In this document: positions 40,420 to 53,250 of the stretch, one piece after another
Layout of the letters: every line of letters begins with the position of its first letter
Position numbering within the stretch: position 1 is the stretch's first letter
DNA from: Zanthoxylum bungeanum
Taxonomy: Eukaryota; Streptophyta; Magnoliopsida; Sapindales; Rutaceae
Assembly: GCA_019454045.1 (NCBI GenBank)
Contig: SKCR01021104.1
Coordinates: forward strand, 62,001-126,000
DNA: 64,000 bases
Direction of reading: 5' to 3'
Translations under genes and position numbers: made by a program
Notes under the pieces: model-generated
Told to the model about the DNA's origin: nothing
Databases searched by the model: none
What the model saw: only the letters and a program-made list of their open reading frames with translations

Positions 40420-42429
40420 AATGTCCACGAGAGAAATGATATTTTATTAATGTTCGGGGTCAATAGCAACTCAAGCTACAATTGGGAAAATGAACTCACA
40501 AAGTGATTTAACACCCCGGGTCTTACATAAACCTGGTAAAATTCTCTTAACTAGTTGGGTAACTAACCAGTTTTACTTTTATATTTCTAATTCTTAAGTT
40601 CTTCTCTTTTTGCAAGTTGTTAAATGTGAAATTTGAAAACTCAAATTGCCAACCTTTGAATCTGAGACTTCAACCCCTTTATAAAGGCTTCCAAATGCAA
40701 TATTCCACCACCTCTAAGGTCATTTCATGTCATTCTGCCATCATTACAACCATAATTCTCCTCAACCACCTTCTAACTGGCCAATCAGATCAGCCTATTC
40801 CTCTGTCACTACACCGGCCTCTGGCGGCTCTGCTCCGTCACTATTCTAACACTGCACCGGCCTATGGTGGCTGGAAGAAGCTACTTTAAATGAGAACTAT
40901 TGTTTTCCCGCAGTCATCATTAGCCTTCTAGAAGAACAGTTTCCTACTTAGGGCATACGTCACACGACCTCAATATTGGTCAGCCTGTGATCCCATCTTC
41001 ATGTCTCGGGTCGATATATCGAGGTAGATGATACTAATCAATGCTTCCTCTAACTCGTCCAACCAAGTCAGGTTGACAGATAATGTCCTCCTCTAGGTCG
41101 GGTTCCACCATCTCTCATAAGACTCTCAAATCAACACTCTTCATGTGGTCGGGTCGATATCTCAACTTTCTTCACCCTTCACTATGCTTTAGTTCTCGGG
41201 AGAACTCCTCTATACTACTAGGTCAAGTGTCTCTGTCAAAACCCCATCTCCTTCTGGGATTTTAGGTATTTGCCATCCACTTTTGGTTAAGTATAATCTC
41301 AATCCTATCCTTCATTGGTACTCAAACTTTCCTCAGGGTAAAAACCACAATCAACATATGTCCCATAGTTCTCGGTATCAAAGAGTTTACGAGTTGATAT
41401 CGGGAACTTTACAAAATATGGGGTGCATGTAGCTAAAGACCGACCAACTATCTTCGGGTTTCGACCATTTGAGATCTCCATATCACCACATATCCCCATG
41501 AAGATGTCTTTTATAACGATTTCATTTATTTCGCCATCATTTAAAAAAACACTCATAGGGTTCTGAAACATCAATAGGAATATACAGAGTATATGATAGT
41601 CCTTCTTAAATCACATCCATCAAATATCTTTTCATTTCGTCTCTCTGATGTGCCATGTGTCACTCATTCATAGCTTGGCTGCCAAAATTTGGACTGCGTA
41701 GATTAACTGAGCATGTGACTTCCATCCAAGACCTTGATTTGAATTCAACTATAGCGATTGACCCATCACATATCACCCATCTTTCACTCTTATTTCAATC
41801 TAACGACCAAGATAAGCCCAGCAGCCTATTTAAAGGCCTATTGTGTTCATTTCATAACTTTAGAACTTCTTCTTCTTCATAAATTCCTCAAATTTCCAGC
41901 ATCATCTACAACTTCGAGCTTCTTCAACAGTCTTTATCTTCGACATACAAGTAAATACTCTTTAACCTCAATTTATATTTCTTTATAATAAGCATGCTTA
42001 ATATTTCTAGTTTTGATGCGTGATAAGCTTGATGACTATGATGAAATCATAACACGCTTTCTGGTCTTTGGTGGGTTTATAGGCTGGTTTTTAAGTTTCA
42101 GGTTTTCTGGTCTTTTGATGTTGTTGTATGGGTGTGTGTTTCTGGGATTGTATTTTGGTGTTGAATGTATGCATTTCTAGGAATTTTGATGGGTTAAGAC
42201 TTGCATAATAGATGAGGTTGGTTTTTTGTGTTTGACTATGCTCTTGCTTGCAATTTATTGTTTCGCCATTGTTAGGGCGTTTAAAACATTCTAGGGTTAG
42301 CTACTTGGTAGGGATGATAGAGTAAACCCTAGGCAGATAACAGACCCAACTAACAGTAATGATAAGCCCAAATAACTTGTAAAAATAGGCTATGTGTAAC
42401 TTCGTGAACCTCACTCTTCGGATCATCCC
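40420..42429. other. Unassigned region between the two copia nests
   Basis: About 2 kb without a gene I can support. It has a perfect 12-bp palindrome CCTTTATAAAGG (about 40676-40687), which could act as a TATA box. A second TATTTAAAGG word near 41828 is followed by a CT-rich leader-like stretch to about 41950. The word GGGTCGATAT occurs twice (about 41008 and 41150) and ACCGGCCTMTGG twice (about 40812 and 40855). It could be an old LTR or a gene promoter whose gene is gone. An open frame of 89 codons on the minus strand (41305-41574) matches nothing I know. Confidence 0.35.
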
Positions 42430-42875
42430 TGTTGATAAGTGCATGAAAATGTACTTTGAAACATCACTTATTCGGGTTTATTGTTAAATATTTAGTTTTA
42501 TATTTTATATTTTGTTATGTAATTTTTATCATTATTCTAATTTAGAAAGTATTTATTATTTAAGTTATTTTAGTAATTTCCCTCTTTATTATTTGTAGGA
42601 ATTGAGAAGAAAATTAAGCTTGTATGTGGGCTTCCTACTTTTTCATTAGAAGACAAATCTTTTATATGGGAAGTTTTATTTGTTGAATTGGAAAGTTAAA
42701 AACATGAATATATTAACAAAGAGAGAGAGCTCACGTGTAAAATAAGAAAGAGAGGGAAGAGTTTCTTTTGACCAAATCAAAGGAAGTTATGTGGGCCCAA
42801 TTAAAAGTTGCATTAGGTTTGAAATTTTTTTTTGTATAAATTGCATACAGAGGCGTGAAACAAGGTAGCTGTGTG
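42430..42875 (+). mobile_element. Possible Athila-type LTR start, truncated by E4
   Basis: TGTTGATAAGTGCATGAAAA at 42430 resembles the start of Athila-type LTRs. The sequence runs for about 445 bases with no partner and is cut by E4. No inverted terminus or primer site supports it. Confidence 0.3.
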
Positions 42876-44865
42876 TGTTGGGCTTCTAATATAGTCCCAA
42901 GATCAATTTAAGAATTTAAATATGCGAATAAATCAAAGTTAAGTTGCGGAATACTCAATTTGATCGGCTTTTGCGATGCGAGGAACAACGAAAAATTTCC
43001 TTGCTCCATCCTTGAAGCTCTCGGCCATGGCTCCCTTTTTGTACTCTCCAAGTTTCGGTCAAGCTCCAAGCTTGGGTGTGGATTCCATGCTCATGAATGA
43101 GTTTCCCTATCACCTTTGTAAGACCCCTTGGATGTGCTAGCATCTTGAAAAATTTACCACAAATCTTCCATTTGCTTGTTCTTATTCTCGGCGATCTCAA
43201 AAATTGGAGAAGGAGAGAAATTGGCTCCCTTGGCCGAATGTGGAAGAAGAGGAAGAGAAGAGAAGTGTTGTGTGTTGGTTGGTTTGATTTCAAAAATCAA
43301 ATACCTATCTCATTTTCCAAAAATTGTACAAGGCATTTAAGCCTTCCAACTACCCTATCAATCACAAGTGACTAACATCACATCACTCAAAGTGACAAGA
43401 CATCCATCACTTGAATGACTTATGATGTGATGCTTGATGTGACTTGTGGGCCGCACTTGAATTCGAAATGCGAGTGGGCCCGCAAACACTCCCGGGCTCG
43501 GGTTCACTAATTCCGAATTAACGAATTTTCCGTTGCGACGTAATTAAATCAAATTTAATTAAACAATTTTACCTAGCAAAATTACTATTCACGTCGCTAG
43601 CGAATTAATTCTAAATTAACGCGTTTGCCCGAATTAAAATCTAATTTTAATTTCGCGTCGAAATCCAATTTCGTTTAATATATCGAATATATTATTTTAT
43701 CGATTAATTCCAAATTAATCGTTCTCTCTCTTTAACTAATATTTTATCCCATATAAAATATCTCCGTAATTAATCCTAGATTAATTTTCTCTCTCTATTA
43801 ATTAATCCCAGATTAATAATGTGTGAGTCATACGTCATTGGTGAATCTTCGGGAAGCGACCCATGAGATCCCCAGATATGTTGGCAGTAAATCCGGTCGT
43901 CGGACTATCCGAACACGTACGTACCTAGTACTATGTTTTTACCGATTTACAAGACATGGTTGGCTTCTAGGAAAGCATCGTGCCTACCCAATTCTCCAGA
44001 AATATTCTTAAAGGAATATGTAATCTATATCAGGCGTAGTATACGTAGTATTACGTATTGCGATCTAGTATCGGATGTCACGTGTTAGGCCTAGGGCTGG
44101 AATTGTGTCTGCCACATACGAAGCACATATCAGATCTCTGGTAACTAGTCTCTATAATCGAATAACTATGACCTAGTCATATTATCCGGATAGCTGCAGC
44201 ATAAAAGAGACCAATTTCGTATCCTACGTGATCATCATCTCCACTATGACTGGAGTGATACTTCCATCTTGACATCACACCCAATACACTATGATTCTCA
44301 ATATACCCAGAAGAGGTGTACACAGAACCTGTTAAAGCCCTGGATGACCAAAACCAAAGTACATTGATTGTCGCAAGTATAAGCGGTGCAAGTCTCAGGT
44401 TAAGACCAAATACACCTACCCTGATTCGGACTTCCAGAGACACATAGTCATACTACCAATGGAATTCCGAGGGTTCTATCCAGAGCGAAGCCTGTTTCTG
44501 TACCATGGGTAAACACAACCTCCTATTACACTTGCATGAGTATCCAATTCCCAAATATATGAGAACTATGCCGTTATGCTCCCACAACGCGCACAAGTTT
44601 AATAATAGTCTATTCCGCATTATCGATGTCCAATCTCGATAATACTACGACTAGGGATTATTTAATGATTAAAACTTCATGGATTGATACTGTGTCATAT
44701 CATCTCAATCCGGTACTAATCATAAGGACCTTTTTTTATCATTTATATATCCCGGTAATCTAATTACAAATGATAAAAGAGAAATTTTATTTGCCACATA
44801 GTTAATTTTACAACAACACCATGATCTGTACAAATAGTGATGCTATGGGTCATAATTGTCCAACA
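42876..44865 (-). repeat. E4 3' LTR
   Basis: 1,990 bp, reverse complement of the copia LTR, from TGTTGGGCTTCTAATATAG to CATAATTGTCCAACA. The hairpin ladder lies at about 43505-43825. Confidence 0.92.
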
Positions 44866-44879
44866 ATCTCCCACTTGGC

Positions 44880-47800
44880 CTATAGCCAATCACTCAAGTG
44901 TCTTAAACTTGAACTATGTACGGGTCGCTCAAACTTCTGCTGAGAAAAGGCTTTCATCAGCGGATTTGCATGGTTATCATCTGATGCGATTTATTCGATC
45001 ATCACATCGCCACGATGTATGATCCGAATGAATCAGATGAATAGTTGAAGTATATACTTGGATTTTTGATGAGACCATTAATTCTTTAGCCTGGGCTGTA
45101 GCCTAGCTCAGCTGCTAACAGAACTACTCCTAATCAAATTAGGATTATAAAGATCCAAAGTGCTTCTATTGCTGCCTCAGCTGCAGCAATATTCTACTTT
45201 TGTTGTTTATTCGGTAACAATATCTTGCTTGGAAGATTTCCAGCTCACTGTTCCGTTATTCAAACTATATGGTACCCTTATACGACTTATAGTCATTTTT
45301 ATCGGTTGGAAACTTGCAGCAGTGAACCCAGTCACATCAAGTTCCCCTTCTCCATAGTATAAGACAGCATCCTTAGTTCGTCTAAGATACGTAAGGATGT
45401 TCTTAACATCAATCCAGTGACTATCATTTGGATTGGCCTGATTGTGACTCCATATGCTCAAAGCATATGAGACACCAGGTCGCGTACATTTATTTCAATG
45501 TACAAGTTCTCGGAGAGTGTCAACAACTTTTAGATTTAGCCCAGTAGATCCTTATTCCTTGAATAAATGTTGTTTCTCATAAGAATTCTACGGAGAATTT
45601 TCATGAAAGCCAAGCTTTCACCGATTGTATTTTGGGAATTTCATTTCCAAGAAATGACATGTCATCATTATATAGGACAATCACTATCAGTGCGCTCCCA
45701 CTAACATTCTTTTATACGCAAGAATCATTTTCGTTTTGAATTAAATCATATACCATTATGATTTCATCAAAATGATAGTTCCAAGAACGCAATGCTTGCT
45801 TCAATCCATAAATGGATTGAATTAACTTGCAAACCTTGTTTGCTTGTTATGGTAGGACAAAACCATCATGATGCTGTAAACATCCTCCATAAGGTTTCCT
45901 CTTTAAGGAAAGCGATTTTGACGTTCAGCTGCCACATTTCATAAATGAAACATTCAGCATTAGCAAGCATTATCCAAATGGATTTAACCATGGCAATATG
46001 TAAAAGGTTTTGTCGTAATCGACACAATGTTGATAACGATACATTTTCGCTACAAGCCTAGCTTAATACGATGGCATGTTGCCTTCCATGTATGTCTTCC
46101 TTGAAGACTTATATTGTACCAATAGGCACAATGCCTTCCGGTACATCAACCAGTGTCCAAACTTGGTTGGTATACATGGAATCCATTTCGGATTTCATGA
46201 CACTTGTCATGAAAGGAGTCGATACCTTGTATCACTTCCTCATACGTAGTCAGTTTGTCTTCCTCAATAAGATTGACATCTTTACGAGGTGAGATCAGAA
46301 ACCCATACCTCCCAGGTTGTTTTCTGACTCTCTCCGAATTACGCGGTTCTTGTGTATTCGAAGATTATGGTACAGTTTCATCCTTGATAAACTGTTTGTG
46401 TTCCATTAGGACTCGGTGCCTGGAACAATATTACTCTAATTTTCATCGAGTTTTACTTTCTTCCCACTTACCACTGCATATAGGTATTCCTCTTAGGAAA
46501 ACCACATGGAGAGCAACAATTACATTGTTCTCTTGTGAGTTGTATAAGTACTATACTTTGGTTTCCCTAGGATAACCTACAAATAGGCACTTATCCAATT
46601 TGGGTTTTAGTTTGGTATCATCCAAACATATGCCCAGCATTCCCAAATCTTTAGGAATGAGAAAACCCGGTTTCATTCCTGTTCATATCTAATATGAAAT
46701 CTGTCAAACAGATTTTTCATGGAACCTTATTCAAAATAAGTATTGCACTGTTTTAATGCATATCCCTAGAAGGAAAATGGTAGCTCAGAGCGACTCATGA
46801 TAAACCTTACTATGTCCAACAAGGTTCAGTTTCTTTGTTCGGACACACCGCTCAATTGAGGTGTTTCGGGAGGAGTCCTTTGTGAAAGAATACTATACTC
46901 TTTCAGGTGTTCAAGAAACTTATTGCTTAAGTATTTTCATCACGGTCTAACCGTGACAATTTAATACTTTAGCCGATCTGTTTGTCTACTTCATGTCGAA
47001 ACTCTTTGAATTATCAGAAGTTTCCGATTCGTGTTTCAAAAGAAACACATAACCATAACGCGATGCCACATCCATAAAGGTTACGAAGTATTAATATCCA
47101 CCTCTAGCCTAGCTAGACATGGGCCCACTTATGTCACTATGAACGAGGGCTAATAGATCGGTGACACTTGTTCTTTTACCAAGTAAAATATGTTTTAGGC
47201 ACTTTTCCTAATAAACTAGATTCATCGACATCCTTTGAATAGGATCAAATCCGTCCTAGTATCCACTCTTCGAAAGTGTAGATATACGAGTCTTGTTTAT
47301 TGTGTCCCATACAATAATGCCACAAATAAGTCTCATCTGATCAAATCAGTTTGAGCTATTTGTTTGTCATGTTTTACGTTTGAGATTCATTTATATTCAA
47401 AATATAAATACTGTTATTCACATCTAATGTGTTTATCTCAATATCATCTTTATAAAATAAAACACTTTAGTGTTCTAGAATATAAAGGTATACCCGCAAC
47501 GAGTTGTACCATGATATAGAGATAATGTTTCTAGTCAAACTAGGTACATTTTAATAGTTTCCTAATTTAAGTACATACCCGAAGGGTAGTTCCTAAAATT
47601 AGGTTTCTACGGTTGAAACAGTGACTCTCATCCCGTTTCCGATTCACAGATTTGATCTCAACTGAATTCAGTATTCCGCTAATCAGCAGATTCCGCACAA
47701 CAGTACATATCTATGTACCACATCTAGTATCAAAATCCAATTTTGAAACTAATAGCGAACATGTTTATGAAAAACATACTTGAAGCCAGAGCCTTGCCCG

Positions 47801-48480
47801 CCTTCACTTCTTTCATGTCTGCCATGTCCATACGGAAGTCACGCATCTAGTGACCCCATTTGCCACAGTTTAGACAGACATTTTGGGATATGCCATTTGT
47901 CTTCCTAGAAGACTGTGATGATTTTGCCTTTGCCCATTTTTAGAAGCTCTGGCTTTGCCTCCTAGAGCATAGCCATCAACTCTCCAAGAGTTTACTCTTG
48001 GTTCATAATGAACCTGTCCCAGCTTTCGGGTAGAGACTATAATATCAAATCTTTGGTAGTCTCGGCCACGTAGGTAATACCCAGCTAATCTAGCTGATCG
48101 ATGTCAGCAATCATCTGCAACACCTAGTGCTCGACAGATATACCCTTTGACATACACGAGCTAAAGAGCTTCTTATGCAATTTATACTTCTAAGAATAAA
48201 TCTATGAAGATCTTTAATTTTATCATCACGTTACAAGGATCTAATCCTTAATTCTGACGACGGAATTAAAGTGTCATTGCAGTAAGCATAATGGATTGAG
48301 CACTAAAGTTATCATCACATGAATTTTCCAAAGATCATGTTCTACTATTTGCTCAACTCCGGGCTTAGGCCCAAGAGGTTTCTCTATCAAATAGAGTAAC
48401 TTCTTAGTTCCCAGGACTATCCTGAGGTATTATTCCTAATTTGAAAATTAAAGTCATTTAAAAACATTTTTACCCATGTT
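44880..48480 (-). pseudogene. E4 gag-pol remnant (Ty1/copia)
   Basis: Read on the minus strand from about 48480 down to 44880, collinear with E5. Order: Gag remnant (about 48480-47950), knuckle region (about 47885-47835), protease remnant (about 47760-47640), GAG-pre-integrase (about 47345-47215), integrase (about 47165-46800), reverse transcriptase (about 46330-45530) and RNase H remnant (to about 44880). The open stretch 45207-45461 keeps the end of the RT region, with IDVKNILTYLRRTKD and VSWKSSKQD. TAG codons at 47109-47111 (shared with E1 and E3) and 46551-46553 (shared with E3) show common descent of the defects. Confidence 0.83.
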
Positions 48481-48871
48481 TATGTTCTAAACGCTAATCT
48501 TTCATTTATCTTGATTGCTATAGTCTAACTATCAAATCAACGATTTTAGGTACTATTTAATATAATGATTACTATAGTCTAACTATATAATCAACTATAA
48601 TTTATTTGTTTAAATTCAAATATATTGATTATTATAATCCAATTATATAATCAACTATAAATGAAGTAGTTTGAATACAATCCAACTGTTTAATTAAAAC
48701 AACATTTAAATATTAGTCCAACTAATATATTTTATAATTATTGACGAAAAATGAAATGAGCGCGTATTGGCAAGTATCTAAACGAAATTGTAAATTTAAT
48801 ACTTGCCTCCCACTATTTTTCGGCGAGCCTCTAACCCTCTGTTGAGTACTCGGGAAACCTTGTTTCCTAGT
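48481..48871 (-). other. Remaining leader of E4
   Basis: About 390 bases that match the last part of the E3 leader, including the ATAATCAACTATAAAT repeats and the CTCTGTTGAGTACTCGGG stretch. The part with the TTGGCCAAAGTCAAG words is absent. The deletion ends exactly at the LTR border. Confidence 0.65.
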
Positions 48872-50292
48872 TGTTGGGTTTCTAATTTGTCCCAAGATCG
48901 AATTTCAAGCAAGAAACTCATGTGCGAATACAACAAAGAAGCATGGCGGAATCATACTTACAATGATCGGATTTTACGACGCGAGGAACAACAAAAATCT
49001 TCAAGCTTTTCCTCCCTAGAGGTCTCGGCTTTGGGCTGATTTTGTGCTCTAAAAATTCGGCCATGGTGATCCTTCAAGCTCCAAGCTTTGTGTGTGATTC
49101 CATACCCACGGGTGGGTTTCCCTATCACCTTCGCAAGACCCCGAATGTGTGCTAGCACCTTGGAAATTTTGCCACAAAATTCCCTAAGCTTCTTCTTCAT
49201 CTCACGATTTTGACAGAAAAATGAAGGAAGAAAATGGCCCTTGGTCGAGAGTAGGAAGAGGGAAAGAAGAGAGAATGAGTTGTGTTAGGTTGGTTTGTAT
49301 ATCTAATACACTTATTGATTTTCCAAAATCAATTAATGATTTACCAAATTCAAAATTGGTAAATGGCATTAAAGCCATCCAACTACCACCATCAATCAAA
49401 GTGACAAGTTGTCACATCACTCAAAGTGACTAGACATCACATTAATCAAAGTGACCAATGATTTGATGCTTGATGTGACTTGTGGGCCGCACTTGAATTT
49501 CGAAATGGGAGTGCGCTCGTAAACACTCCCGGGATCGGGTTCACTAATTCCGAATTAACGAATTTTCCGTTGCGACGTAATTAAATAATTTTGCCTAGCA
49601 AAATTACTATTCACATCGCTAATGAATTAATTCTAAATTAACTCGTTCGCCCGAATTAAAATCTAATTTAATTCCGCGTCGAAATCCAATTTCATATAAT
49701 ATATCGAATATATTATTTTATCGATTAATTCCAAATTAATCGTTCTTTCTCTTTGAATAATATTTTATCCCAGATAAAATATCTCTGTAATTAATCCCAG
49801 ATTAATTTTCTCTTCTTTACTAATTAATCCTAGATTAATAAAGTGCGAGTCATACGTCATCGGTGAATCTTCGGGAAGCGACCCATGAGATCCCCATATA
49901 TGTTGGCAGTAAATCATGTCGTCGGACTATCCGAACACGTACGTACCTAGTACTACGTTTTTACTGATTTATAAGACATGGTTGGCTTCTAGCAAAGCAC
50001 CGTGCCTACCCAATTCTCCATAAATATTCTTATAGGAATATATGATCTATATCAGGCGTAGTATACATAGTATTTCGTATTACGATCCAGTATCAGATGT
50101 CACGTGCAAGGCCTGGAATTGTGTCTGCCCCGTACGAAGCACATATCGGATCACTGGTAACTAGTCTCTATAATCGGATAATCATGACCTAGTCATTTTA
50201 TCCCGATAGCTGCAACATAAAAGAGCACCAGTTCCGTATCCTACGTGATCATCATCTCCACTATGACTGGAGTGATACTTCCATCTTGACAT
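48872..50292 (-). repeat. E4 5' LTR, truncated by E5
   Basis: From TGTTGGGTTTCTAATTTGT to CCATCTTGACAT. The rest of this LTR should continue beyond the far end of E5, outside the window. The hairpin ladder lies at about 49550-49845. Confidence 0.88.
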
Positions 50293-51083
50293 TGTTAGAC
50301 AGTTATGACCCATAGCGTCACTATTTTGTAAATGATATTGTATTATTGTACAAAATTAACTATGTAGTAATGAAATTGCTTTTTACCGTTTTGTAATTTA
50401 TTTACTTTGATATAAATGGTAAGAGTCCCTATGATTAGTTCCGGATTGTGATGATATGAGACGGTATCAATCCATAAAGGTTTAATAATTAAATATCCTT
50501 AGTCGTAGTATTATCGAGATTGGAATCGATAATGCCGAATAGACTAGTACTGCACTTGTGCATGTTGTGAGGGCACAACGGCATAGTTCTCATATATTTA
50601 AGTATAGGATACTTATGCAAGTGCGGTAGGAGGTTGTGTTTTACCGATGGTACGGAAAACAGCTTCGCTCTGGATAGACCCCGCGGAATCCCATTGGTAG
50701 TATGTCTGCGTGTCTATGGGAGTCCGCTCAGGGTAGGTGCATATGATCTTAACCTGAGACTTGCATCGCTAGTACTTACGACAATCGGTAAACTTTAGTT
50801 TTGGTGGTCCAGGGCTTTAACGGGTTCTGTGTACCCTCTTCTGGATTTATCGAGAATCGTAGTGTGTTGGGTGTGATGTCAAGATGGAAGTATCACTTCA
50901 GACATATGGAGATGATGATCGCGAGGGATACAGAACTAGTACTCTATAATGGTTGCAACCATCGGATAATATGACTAGGTCAGGATTATCCGATTCAAAG
51001 AGACTGGTTGCTTGATGTCCGATATGTGTATCGTACGGGCAGCAGACACATCCAGCCCCAGGCCTTACATGTGATCATCCGAT
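50293..51083 (+). repeat. E5 5' LTR, first piece
   Basis: 791 bp, ending in CCGAT (51079-51083), the left target duplication of the nested solo LTR. Confidence 0.92.
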
Positions 51084-53245
51084 TGTTGGACAAAATGACC
51101 CATAGTGTCACTATTTGCACAGATCATTGTGTTGTTGTAGCAAATTAACTATGTGACAAGGAAATTGCACTCTCATCATTTGTGATTAGATCACCATAGA
51201 TATATAAATGAAGAGAGGTCCCTATGATTAGTTCCTGGACTGAGAATGATATGAGACAGTATCAGTCCCCGAAGGTTTAATCATTAAATATCCCTAGTCG
51301 TAGTATTATCGAGACAGGACATCGATAATACGGAATAGGCTAGTATTGCACTTGTGCGCGTTGTGAGGGCACAACGGCATAGTTCTCATATATATAAGTA
51401 TTGGATACTTATGCAAGTGCGATAGGAGGTCGTGTTTCACCGATGGTACGGGAAACAGCTTCGCTCTGGATAGACCCCTCGGAATCCCATTGGTATTATG
51501 ACTATGTGTCTATGGGAATCCGAAATCAGGGTAGGTGTATTTGGTCTTAACCTGAGACTTGCACCGCTAATGCTTACGACAATCAATATACTTTAGTTGA
51601 GGTCGTCTAGGACTCTAACCGGTTCTGTGTACGCCGAAGCTGAGTATATTGAGAATCGTAGAGTATTGGGTGTGATGTCAAGACGGAAGTATCACTCCAG
51701 TCATAGTGGAGATGATGTCACGCAGGATACGGTATTAGTGCTCAAGTGCTGGCCGGCCATCGGGATATTATGACAAGGTCATGTATATCCTATTATAGAG
51801 ACTAGTTACCAGACATCCGACATGTGTTTCGGACGGGGCAGACACTTATCCAGCCCCAGCCCTAGCACGTGACTATCCGATACTGGGCTGATATACACAA
51901 TACTTCGGTATACTACGCTTGATATAGATCGCTTATTCCAGTAAGCATGTTTCTGGAGAATTGGGTAGGCATGGCGCTTTGCTAGAAGCCAACCTTGTCT
52001 TGTAAATCGGTATAAACGTAGTACGAGGTACTTACGTGTTCGGATAGTCCGACGACCGATTTACTGCCAACATATCCGGAGATCTCATGGGTCGGTTCCC
52101 AAAGATTCACCGATGATGTATGACTCGCACTTTAATTAATCTGGGATTAATTAGAAGAGAGAGAAAATTAATTTCTAGAGAGAGAAAATTAATCTGGGAT
52201 TAATTACGGAGATATTTTATCTCGGATAAAATATCGTTTAAAAGAGAGGACGATTAATTGGAATTAATCGGTAAAAATAATATATTCGATATATTATATG
52301 AAATTAGATTTCGACGCGGAATTGAAATTGGATTTTAATTCGGGCGAACGAATTAATTTAGAATTAATTCGTTAGCGACGTGAATAGTGAATTCGCTAGG
52401 CGTAATCATTTAATTACGACGCGACGAAAAAATTCGTTAATTTGGAATTAGCGAACCCGAGCCCGAGAGTGATTGCGAGCGCATTCGTATTTTGAATCCG
52501 AGCGCGGCACGCAAGTCACATCAAGCGTCAAATCACTAGTCGCATCACGCGTCAAATCACTTGTCACTTTGAGTGACGTGACATGAACATGATGTCACTT
52601 TAATAAAGTGACTTGATGTGAAAAGTAAAAAGTGATGGGAATAAAGTTGATAGACTTGTACCTTTTTGCTTTTTGCTTTTTCTTTTGACTTTTGATTTAA
52701 AGTTTAATATATATATACTTTATTTATTTACTTGGTAAATGTTTTAAAGTAATATATATAAAAAGCTTTTTATTTTCTCTCTCTCCTTATGTTTTTGGAA
52801 TTCGTCTCTCTCTCTCCCTGGAAGGGTTTCACGGTTTTGATCCATTTTGGAGCCAAAATCTTCTTCATCTCTCTCACGGTTTGGAGACCGAATTCTTCAT
52901 CAATTTTTGGTTTGATCAATTAATATGGAGAAGAACAAGTGCTAGCACACTCTAGGGTTATATTATGGTGATAGGGAAGTGAGTTTGTGAGCATGGAAAG
53001 CTTGAAGCTTGGAGCTTCAATGGTGCCCACCCATGGCCGAATATTGGACCATCTAGGAACGCCCAAACCGAGCAGTCCACAGCAAGGAGGAGCTACTGCC
53101 GTGAGGATTGAGGGAGCTTGAAGGCTTGTGTCTTCATTTCATCAAAACCATTCAATGTGAGTATGTATTCCGCCTTACTCCTTGAAGTATTCATGCGTTT
53201 TTATGCTTGATTTCATGATCTTGGGACCTATATTAGAACTCAACA
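51084..53245 (+). mobile_element. Solo LTR nested in the E5 5' LTR
   Basis: 2,162 bp, TGTTGGACAAAATGACCCAT to TATTAGAACTCAACA. The target duplication CCGAT is at 51079-51083 and 53246-53250. No internal region is present. The end AACTCAACA and the length match the inverted solo LTR at 18485-20624, so both belong to one subfamily that differs from E3 and E5. The intact duplication shows that an element inserted here and then lost its interior by LTR-LTR recombination. Confidence 0.93.
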
Positions 53246-53250
53246 CCGAT

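Larger units (their letters stand above)
42876..50292 (-). mobile_element. E4: decayed copia element, minus strand, leader deleted
   Basis: The left LTR (42876-44865) is the 3' LTR in element orientation. The polypurine tract, CTCCCACTTGGC on the + strand, follows it at about 44868-44879. The pol remnant runs to about 48480. The 5' LTR (48872-50292) is cut by E5 insertion after GACAT. The primer binding site and about 2 kb of leader, measured against E3, are missing: leader sequence abuts the 5' LTR at 48871. The left flank GTGTG (42871-42875) would be the target duplication; the other side lies outside the window. Confidence 0.88.
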
